A stretch of 64,000 bases of DNA from Papaver somniferum (taxonomy: Eukaryota; Streptophyta; Magnoliopsida; Ranunculales; Papaveraceae), in NCBI RefSeq assembly GCF_003573695.1, contig NC_039358.1, forward strand, positions 12,958,637-13,022,636, given 5' to 3'. The first letter of the stretch is position 1, and each line of letters opens with the position of its first letter. Shown here piece by piece: positions 56,167 through 64,000 of this stretch. A program made the position numbers and the translations under genes. The notes below the pieces were generated by a model, which was not told where the DNA came from, did not search any database, and was given only the letters and a program-made list of their open reading frames with translations.

Positions 56167-57448
56167 GAGCAACCACAGTCACGACCAAATTTGGGTACTA
56201 AACCCAAATTTGGTCCCAGAAAGTATCGCAGTGGTGAGGAGTAAACCCAAATTTGGTCGCCAAATTTAGGGTTTGAGACCAAATGTGGTCGTCGGCCCAG
56301 ACTAAAAAAGATATAGTGGGACGGAAGTATTAGGAGCGTATGATACCAGGCGTAAGTTTAATCACCGTATACAATCAGGCGAGCATATAATCACCGTATG
56401 AGTCAGGCGCATGTATAAACTCCGCCCCCTTCAAACGCGTCAGACGATGTTAATACTTACGCCTGAAATGGGACGGATGTATAAAGGGCGTATGAATGAG
56501 GCGCAGTTATAAAAAACGTCTGGGTTGGGCGCATGTATTGTGAGCGTCTGTGTCTAGGCGTATCTTTAATGTACGTCTGGTATGGGCGTAACTTTAATGT
56601 ACGTCTGGGCGAGGCGTATCTTTAATGTACGTTTGTTAGCAGGCGTAACTTTTGTTAACGCCTGGTTTGGGCGCATTAACATTTAGAATCCGTCTAATAA
56701 GCTAGGTGACAAAGGGACAAAGAAACCCATTCTAATAAGCATTCTGCATTGAACAGGTTCTCAAATCCCATGTACCTTCTGATAAAATCTTGACGAAAAT
56801 GTTAGCTATACGGTACCACAGGCCTGTTTATTAAGATGCAAAATGAATTTTATTGCTTTTACATTCCTTTTTATAAGCTGAAACAACGGGAATATTCAGC
56901 ACCAGCAAATAGAAGTAAAAAAAAGATTGAAAGTTATAAAAATAATAGAATTTAACCTAGGAAGATTGCACACTCAAAAAGACTGTTAATGCTAAAACTA
57001 CTGTCAGACGGATTCTAAATATACGTCCGGCCCAGACGCACCTTCCTTCTCCGCCCAAACCATACGCAACTTTCATCTCCGCCCAGTCCATACGCAACTT
57101 CCATCTCCACCCGACACAGACGCAGTTTCTATCTGCGTTTGAATGAGACGCAATTTGTAATTCCGTCCCAGCAAACGCAATTACCATCTACGTCCCGTGC
57201 ACGGCGTGAATAATACCTACGTCCCATTCAAGCGCGCATTATACCTCCGTTTCATTCAGACGCATATTATAAACACGCTCCATCAAGAAACGTGGATATA
57301 AGTTGCGTCCCGCATCAAACGTGGGTATAAGTTACGCTTCACCAAATTTTGGTATTCTCCCATTGCGCTTGAACACACGGAAAATCAAATTTTTTTGATT
57401 TTTAGTCTGACTTTTGGTATTTGGTCCGTCTCATGACTGTGGTTGCTC
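56167..57448. mobile_element. Foldback element with 28-bp tandem repeats
   Basis: The ends are inverted: GAGCAACCACAGTCA at 56167 and its complement ending at 57448. Next to the left end lies a palindrome series based on GACCAAATTTGGG. From about 56322 a 28-29 bp unit repeats (starts at 56349, 56378, 56406, then 56471, 56500, 56528, 56557, 56585, 56613, 56642, 56670): GGCGYA, about nine bases, then RCGTCTG. From 57006 the complement series runs (ACGCA at 57036, 57064, 57092, 57120, 57148, 57175 and on to about 57360). The inner ends ATTTAGAATCCGTCT (56681) and its complement (57006) close the arms around a 310-bp loop. No transposase ORF. No clear target duplication. Confidence 0.85.
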
Positions 57449-58059
57449 TGAAATGCATTACATGTCGCCTGGGGAGCCAACTTGTATATCATCATTTGGT
57501 TAGCTGGTCTAGGGTTGGGTTTGATTCTAGCACGAGCTAGACGCATGAATGTAATATTGTAGTCATTTGATCCTTTGTGATGACCCATAGATTGTTTACT
57601 ATGACGTCACTAGAGAGATTGCGGGTCCTCTGCCACCTCAGCAATGCCAGCAGTACCAATAAGTGTCGTATGTGGATTTGCCGTTAAAATCAGTTGGCCA
57701 AGTGGCGAGATGCAATCAACAGACAGCCGAAGATTTTGAATAGATTTTATGCTCATAGGGTCTAGACTGAGATAAGATTGAGAGAAATAAACTGAATAGA
57801 CTGGGTTGTAGTGGTTAGGGGTAGTGACTATTGTTGAAAATATAGGTTTTTGGTAACCGCTGCCATTAAGAGGAGAAAAGACCATCTAATCGAGTTTAAT
57901 TGCAGTATAAAAAACCAATTCATCTTCCTCCTAGACCATTTTCTTATTCCTTTCTGACCAGAGATAATATTTTCCTGTTCACGGAGAATCAAAGAGATAG
58001 TTAGGGAGAAAAGCAAAAAACCTTTCCAGTTTTCTTGTATCCAATCTAATTGAAGACCA
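57449..58059. other. No recognisable gene
   Basis: Nothing protein-like on either strand; - strand frames of 67-123 codons (57385-58199) have no motif and are probably chance. Confidence 0.5.
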
Positions 58060-59100
58060 TAAGAAACATGGCTGATGAGAACAAGAAGGTGAAGGTTGAG
58101 AAAGAAATAGATCCTGATTTTGCTGTAGAGCTTCATATATACTGGTATCCATATGAGCATTTGATTTAGAGATCGCCGTAAGGAGTTGCCTTTCCGCAAG
58201 GGGTGTGAGTCTCCAGATTATTAGTACAATTTTGATTCGCATTTGGAGAATTTGCAGCATAATTATAAAATTGAAGGTTGAGGCAATCAAGAGACAAGAT
58301 GGGCTACCAAGCATTTTCCATTCCCTTGAAATAATCAATCATGTTTAAGCACTTGCACATGAAATCAACAGTCATGTACCAGTGAAGTATGATACTAGTA
58401 ATCCTTTTGAAATACGAAGTCAATACTACGAGGTTGGCAGTAGTAGTGGAGGCGATGGTGTTGATGGGGATGAAGGTGGTGATGCAGGTTCAGGGGATTT
58501 GATCAAAATAATGGTCAAGAATCAATGGAGACTGACAAGGCTGATAATGATAAGGGAAAGGCACCAGTAGTAGATGACGCCGAGGAGAAGACCCAAAAAT
58601 CTTCTACCACACCTATGCCTGGATCTGATGATGACAAATGGAAGTTGTATGCCTATCGTCCTCGGTTTGGACCATTTGAACTGCATGAAGGTGTTGTTGA
58701 TCGGTTTGTTGTTGCTGGTGGTGGGAAAAATGGCTTCATGTCCATACCATTGCCTGCAGAAGTAAGACATGCCATTCGAGTTTTGGCTATGCAAACTTAG
58801 GCTTATGTTGCACCTATGCATTTTCCTGTACTTAATGCTCTTTGTCCCACAGTTTCTCAACTTAGTCATGAAATATTTTCCGGTGAGAATCCTCCAGTCG
58901 ATCCAATGAACCACCCCGAATAGCCCGCCGATCCTGCCGATAGTGAACCAACTGAGTTGCCGGATTTGCTGAGTCGGGGAACCATGTGCAGTCGAATCCA
59001 GTGCAGATGCGCGGTAATGATGTCTATAAACAACGCCAGAGTACGCCATCTCGGATGACTAGGAGTGTGAGTCAGGGGACTCGTAGCCATACTCAGCATT
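58060..59100 (+). pseudogene. Decayed coding region of unknown identity
   Basis: + strand stretches with coding texture: a start at 58068 with KKVKVEKEIDPDFAVELHIY, then after several stops VKYDTSNPFEIRSQYYEVGS with a Gly/Asp-rich run (58382-58500), a one-base phase change, and 58525-58800 with DNDKGKAPVVDDAEEKTQ, WKLYAYRPRFGPFELHEGVV and an IPLPAEVRHAIRVL helix. It continues past a TAG at 58798-58800 with a Pro-rich tail to about 58980. I do not recognise the family. It could be a captured host gene or an ORF of an unidentified transposon. Confidence 0.4.
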
Positions 59101-59514
59101 GATTTCAGAAGATGGATAGGTAAGCTACTGGTGCAAATCTCTGTGTGGATGCTTTGTTTTTTGGTTTTTTTTTTTATACAAGGCAATGTGGTGGTATTTT
59201 TAGTGGGTTTTGGTTTGAAGATACAATGGTGGCAAGTTTTTTGAACGTATCTTGATAAAACTGGTTGGTTTGGATGTTTTGGAATTATTTGTGTGGTTTA
59301 ATTTGGGTACTTGAATTTTGTGATAACTAATTCTGAGAATAACTGGGAGAGTATTTGAAACTTTGATAAAAGATATCCCAGTTTATTATAAATTGATTTG
59401 ATAGACCTGATAGTGTTGGCACTAAGAATAATTAGTAGGCTAACTTTTTTCTTATATAAAAGAAAATCAATGTGGTTATGAGAAGTAAATCTAAATAATT
59501 TGAAGGAAGAAGAG
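59101..59514. other. No recognisable gene
   Basis: AT-rich sequence with T runs; nothing seen. Confidence 0.45.
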
Positions 59515-59785
59515 TATAGCCTAAAATCTTAAACTGGCCAAATCTAGGATTTTGCTACAACAAGCGAAGGTATAGGAGTTTGGGGAGGGGATAAAAAACA
59601 CGGCATATTTCCATAGATCGGCAAATAATCGCAGGCGAAGAAATACCATTTCGAAGTTGGTTGTGGAGAATGAAGATTGTTTTGATCAGGACAGAACTAA
59701 AAGAGAGATTAGGCATTTTTTTTTTATGTCTTTGTTTGAAGAAAGGTATAACTTAGACCCTCGTTTGATTCCTTAGAGTTTGCTC
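59515..59785 (+). pseudogene. LINE ORF2, segment before the RT domain
   Basis: The + strand reads NTAYFHRSANNRRRRNTISK from about 59595, equivalent to the conserved D-NT-FFH...RRR-N-I block that precedes RT in plant L1-type LINEs, followed by an acidic segment and LFEERYNLDPRLIP. Stops occur upstream and at about 59777. Everything between this and the C-terminal zinc region is missing. Confidence 0.65.
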
Positions 59786-59839
59786 AGTTAAGTCTATGCA
59801 GTGGTGGTCAACTATAGCTGAAATGGTTTTGAATAATAA

Positions 59840-60150
59840 TTGGAAGAAGATCAATTGATGTCCTCTTTGGGAGGAAGAACAGTCGCATTTAGTGCGAGAT
59901 ATGCGTACGCAGCATTGTTAGCTCAAGCAACAGTGGTGGAGAAACAAGTCTGTTTGGGTGAAAGATTTGCCTCCTCTTTTTTTGTATGGGCTCGCAAAGC
60001 TCTGCCTACGCTTGATGTCCTCAACTTGATGGGTATTCAAGTTGAGAAAAGTGGAGCAGGCGACTTTGTTCATGTAATGTTTGAACCATCATTTAGGGAA
60101 TACACGATAATTTTGGGGCATACAGACTTGATATGCCATCCAATGCAAAA
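59840..60150 (+). pseudogene. LINE ORF2, C-terminal zf-RVT-like region
   Basis: The frame from 59840 shows GGRTVAFSARYAYAALLAQA, then FFVWARKALPTLDVLNLMGI and FEPSFREYTIIL: the pattern of the zf-RVT region after plant LINE RT (FSV-x-AY, FFLW, LPTLD-L). The Cys ligands are not convincingly kept. The frame runs on to 60235, but the sequence from about 60150 (GGGGTGTCTTAGTGG) looks like the start of another element. Confidence 0.55.
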
Positions 60151-60480
60151 TGCTAAGGGGTGTCTTAGTGGTGCTAAAGCTATCGTAATACCCTTACATA
60201 ATTTAAATTACATTACTACCCTTCCACTTAATTAAATTCTAATCCTAAAACTTTTTCACCAATTATCCCATCCCATAATTAACTTCCCTTCCACTAATTA
60301 ACTGTTTTCCACTAATTAACTCACTCATTAATCCTAAAACAGTTACTTAGAAGAAAAAAATTTTAAATTTTAAAAACCAAAAACCATTCTCTCTCCCCCT
60401 TCTTCTCATCTTCTTCTCCAAAATTTCTGAAAATTCTTAAAAAAAAATTTGTTCGATTAAGTTCTCGATTAAACACATAC
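60150..60480. other. 5' flank of the PMD gene; possible element start
   Basis: From about 60158 (GGGGTGTCTTAGTGGTGC) the sequence changes to AT-rich, with repeated CACTAATTAACT phrases, then a CT-rich run (about 60390-60420) like a 5' untranslated leader. A transposon end at 60158 is possible; its partner would be outside the window. Confidence 0.4.
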
Positions 60481-63305
60481 ATGGCACCTCGTGTTAAACG
60501 ATGCCCTAAAAATACGGTGATGAATCCTGGTGTTGCTTCAGTAGCATCTCAATCTAGGGTTTTTGGAAAAGATTGAGATGAAGAGGATAGTGGATCGATT
60601 GGTGTTGGAGAGCGAGAAATAGACCCTGATTCCTTAAAATTGCACGTAGAAAGGTATTTCCCACAAACCCATTGCTTGTTTTTGCGTATTTCGTTGATTT
60701 ATGACATGTAATCGATGATTCCTCTAGGTTTGGTTGACATTTAGCAGCCGAACTTAATTTTTTTCCACAAACGAAGAACGGTTCGGCTGAAAACTTGTTA
60801 TATTTTGAATATCGAATGAGCCGAACCTTTATGTTCGGCTTATACGATTATTATTCTAATCATCCGAACTTGAATACCATTATTTAATAACCGATCTAAT
60901 ACTGTTGGATACATTGTTCGGCTCATTGTGATAAATATCTATTGTGCCGAACTTTGCTATGATCATGGCTAACACTGTTGAGCACATTGTTCGGCTCATC
61001 TTGATAAATATGTAATGTGCCGAACTTCACTCTGTGTATGGATAGTAATCCATCTTACTCTGTTGGGCACATGGTTCGGCTCATATTGATAAATATCGAA
61101 TGTGCCGAACTTTACACTGTGTATGGCCAATAGCTTCCTGTAAACTTGTCCACTTATAGATGATTTATCACATTGTGTAGTAGAATCATATTTATTTAAT
61201 TTAGAAAACTAATTAAGGTTTGTTATTTGTTTTAGCACCCATCCGGGAAAATTCAAAGCCAAGCTTAAAAGGAGAACAACGGAAGTGACTCCTTCTAACT
61301 CAAAAACTCCCAAACCTCAAGGTGGTGGCACAAAGAACTTACATGCAGGGAAGGGGGAATTGACACGACTTTCTCTATGCCTGTAGAACAAGAGGATGGC
61401 AATGATGAAAATGTTGGTGAGGAAGGTCAAGAAGAAGAAGAACTAGAACAAGAACAAGAGAAAGTTGTTACATCAAGGGAGACAGGTAAGCACATTCCTC
61501 ATCCGGATAATGTGATACGTCCTCGCAGGGATGGTTTGCCCCATGGTCTCCCGAAAGATGGTGGAAGAGTGTTGATTAGCTACAAGGAGTCATGGGCGAA
61601 GAGAATTTACGAGACTCCGAATCACAAGGATGCAGTCCGCGTACTTAGACACCAAAGCGCCGCACATTGGGATATTTTCAAAGAGGCTCCTGAGGTAGTG
61701 GCTTTAGTACAAGGCTCTGGTTTGTGGCTTGCTATTTTCTATGCACAAGAGAAATTTGATGCAGTTACAAACTCTGCCTTTTGTGAGAGATTTTTTCCGG
61801 AGACTTACACATTTCATCTCCCCTTTGGCAAGATGTCAATTACTCCTGATGATGCACATAAGATTAGTGGTCTTAGAATGAAGGGGAAAAATGTGAACTC
61901 AGCGGTTTATGAAATGACTTGGGATGAGTTGTATGTACTGGTTGAGGAAACTCTTGGTTGGACAAAAGACAAGACAAAATTGGAGTTTGCCTGAGATGCT
62001 AAAGAGGTGAAGTTTGTGGATTCTAGCACAAAGAAGTTGAAGAAAATCAATTTCACCGCTTTGAAAAAATATTTTGGAGACACAAAAGAGAAAATTTCAA
62101 ACGGAGCCTTGGTTATCGACGAGGTCGCATCTAGGCGCAATGTTATCGCCTATTTGTTGTATACTTTATGAAGTGTTATATTTTCCGATAACAGTGGAAA
62201 CAAGTGTAATGCTCAATGCCTTCAATTGTTAAGGTATTTGAAAAGATGCCACAAGTACTCTTGGGGAAAAGCGGCCCTTTCTTTCCTATTCGAGCAACTT
62301 GGAACTGCCTCTAGGTTAACAAGTACAAACATTAGAGGTTATTTCACAATGCTTCAGGTAAGTTTACACATTGTAATTCCATTTTCAAGACAAAACTCGG
62401 CTTAAAATTATCGTTTTTGTTTATTTCGAACCTGCTTTTCAAGAGGTTCGGCTATTTAGGTTTTAATTTACTAAGCCGAACCTAGTTGGTTTGTCTTTAA
62501 CTGTGTTTTGAACATAAGCCGAACTTGCTTATGTTTCCCAAAGTTGACAACCTCCATGAACCAATTTTACTTATCCTAATAAATAAGTTTTGGGATTTTT
62601 TTTAATATTGTTCTTGCAAGTATGGATACATGACCATTTCCCCTGAGTTGATTTTTCCAAGGAAGATGACAAGTGGGTAGATACATTCCCTACCTCGGCC
62701 AAATGGAGTTTCAAGGAAAATAAGAAGAGGAATAAAAAGGAAATCTTGATAGCTTTGAGAGAAAAGTTAGACTCTTTGACTGCTGAACAAGTTGTATTTC
62801 AACCATAGAAAAAGGATGAAGAAGATGATGAAGTTGTTGAGGATGAAGATATGCCGTTGGGGATGTACTATAGGTCGTTGTTTTATCCCGAAGGTTTTAC
62901 ATTGTTTGATCCCCGTCGAGTACTCCATCAATATGGATTTATACAAACGATTCCGGTGCTAGAGGAATAAAAGTTGAAGTTGTTGCCCAAGTGTTCTAAG
63001 GTAACAAAGAGTACGAAAAGTTCATGGAATGACGAATATGATCCAATCCTACCACTGCTTTTTGGGATAAATTGGAAGAGAACTTATTAAGTTGGGTTGA
63101 CTTAGAAGAGTTGCGTGAAGATCCTTGTGAAGTTGACCCGACTTATATATATTGGTAAATTTCACATCCCTTAATCATTAATAGGGAAAGTCAAGCTTTG
63201 GTAGATAATAAGAGGGGAAAGCGAACACAAAAGGAAGTGGATCCGAAGACGAGGAAGAACACAAAGGGCATGGTTGAAGATGTTTTGGAGTCTTACCGAA
63301 CTATG
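60481..63305 (+). pseudogene. Plant mobile domain (PMD) gene, first copy, decayed
   Basis: The PMD (aminotransferase-like, MAIN/MAIL1 family) occurs in host silencing factors and in transposons. Exon 1 starts with ATG at 60481 and ends near 60653 (AAAG|GTATTT). Intron to about 61236. Exon 2, to 62357 (CTTCAG|GTAAGT), has an acidic Glu-rich stretch (61380-61480), ESWAKRIYETP, AAHWDIFKEAPEVVALVQGS, FFPETYTFHLPFGKMSITPDD and LSFLFEQLGTASR. Intron to about 62621. The last exon has VWIHDHFP-type and FDPRRVLHQYGFIQTIP segments, both typical of PMD, then a Lys-rich tail. In-frame stops include 61992-61994, about 62169, 62649 and 62806; a one-base deletion lies near 61350. Confidence 0.8.
60746..61110. 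repeat. GTTCGGCT/AGCCGAAC hairpin minisatellite in PMD intron 1
   Basis: GTTCGGCT occurs at 60781, 60833, 60916, 60989 and 61074, and its complement-type (A/T)GCCGAAC at 60746, 60819, 60945, 61018 and 61103. The last three pairs form units of 73-85 bp: GTTCGGCTCAT, TGATAAATAT, then TGTGCCGAAC. Each pair can form a hairpin of at least 7 bp. Similar words are in intron 2 (62398-62530). Confidence 0.85.
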
Positions 63306-63387
63306 GTATATTGAGTGCATACTTTTAAAAAAAATTCAATGTTTTTGTATGTTGTTGCTTATATGTTGTAACTAAATTTTATTAGGT

Positions 63388-64000
63388 GTTGTTGGGTTTC
63401 ATATTCCTGATGATGATGATGTAATAGATGCACGAGAGGATGGTTTACCACACGGTCTTCCAGCCGATGGAGGCAAAGTGTTGATTGGTTACACAGAGTC
63501 TTGGGCTAAGAGGATATATGAGACTCCTGACCATTGTCGTGCGGTCCGGGTTTTGAGACATCAAAGGGCTGCACATTGGGATTTGTTTAAAGAGGTTCCT
63601 GAAGTGATTACTATAGTGCAAGCCTCTGGTTTATGGCATGCCATTAGATATGGTCATCAGGAATGTGATAGAGTGACAGCCTCCGCCTTTGCCGAGAGAT
63701 TTGCTCCTGAGACTTACACATTTCATCTCCCCTTTGGCGAGATGACAATCACTCCTGATGACGCGAATAAGATTATGGGCTTTAGTGTCACCGGCGAAAG
63801 CGTGGATGCATCGTTTATAATATGAGTTGGGATGAGTTGTATAAGTTGGCGGAGGAAACTCTAGGTTAGCCAAGATCAATAACCGAACTAGAGTTTTGTT
63901 GTTCTGTGAGAGATGTCACTTCTACCCATGATGATACAGGTGCAGCCAACAAGAAAAACAAGAAGTTCAAGTTGTTGAGGTTGAAAAACTATTTTGAGAA
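63388..64000 (+). pseudogene. PMD gene, second copy (cut by window end)
   Basis: After TATTAG near 63387 a second PMD coding segment starts: acidic DDDD, EDGLPHGLPADGGKVLIGY, ESWAKRIYETP, AAHWDLFKEVPE, FAPETYTFHLPFGEMTITPDD, parallel to the first copy from 61495. It lacks a first exon of its own and follows directly on the last exon of copy 1. A one-base deletion near 63810 and a TAG near 63868 (in a LG-W position) break it. It runs off the window. Confidence 0.75.

Noticed and set aside
56349..57360. CRISPR-like array, because of a regular 28-bp repeat
   Set aside because: Repeats are contiguous without unique spacers, degenerate and arranged in two inverted arms in a plant genome.
57828..58338. 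- strand frames of 119-123 codons
   Set aside because: They overlap + strand coding-like sequence, two phases compete and no motif is visible.

Overview
The window is plant nuclear DNA, almost certainly repeat-rich heterochromatin of a eudicot; I cannot name the species. The evidence is a stack of Ty3/gypsy (Athila and Tat lineages) and Ty1/copia LTR retrotransposons, LINE fragments, plant mobile domain (PMD) sequences and a foldback element. No rRNA or tRNA gene, CRISPR array or bacterial-type operon was seen, and I see no intact host gene. Nearly every coding region has stop codons or frameshifts; where the ancestral codon is evident from the family motif, the stops often look like C-to-T or G-to-A changes, as expected in methylated DNA.

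Layout. Bases 1-43909 are one Athila-type element on the + strand (5' LTR cut by the window edge at 1-824; 3' LTR 40496-43909). Its gag-protease-RT-RNase H-integrase is split by three insertions: a solo LTR (3689-5368), a whole Tat-lineage element on the - strand (5709-34528) and a copia solo LTR on the - strand (34751-37090). The Tat element was itself invaded by a gag-only copia element (9100-17417, TSD CGTAA) and by a non-autonomous Athila-like element (22099-30762, TSD GTCGC) that carries one long ORF of unknown function. The Athila element appears to sit in the LTR of a second Tat element (43910-44007 is its end), and that LTR appears to sit in the LTR of a second gag-only copia element (44008-52336, - strand). 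That gives five nesting levels.

From 52337 to the right edge the sequence is not LTR-dominated. It holds about 2.1 kb with no recognisable gene, a LINE ORF1 remnant on the - strand (54491-55585), a near-identical inverted copy of part of it, a foldback element built from 28-bp repeats (56167-57448), an unrecognised decayed coding region (58060-59100), a LINE ORF2 remnant (59515-60150) and two successive PMD coding segments (60481-63305 and 63388 onward) whose introns carry GTTCGGCT/AGCCGAAC hairpins.

Most interesting points: (1) a pair of hairpin plus polypurine modules shared by the autonomous Athila element and the pol-less element; (2) the 567-residue unknown ORF of that pol-less element; (3) a spliced antisense gene in the Tat element, with a copia element lodged in one of its introns; (4) the 28-bp-periodic foldback element next to an inverted duplication; (5) the hairpin minisatellite in the PMD introns.
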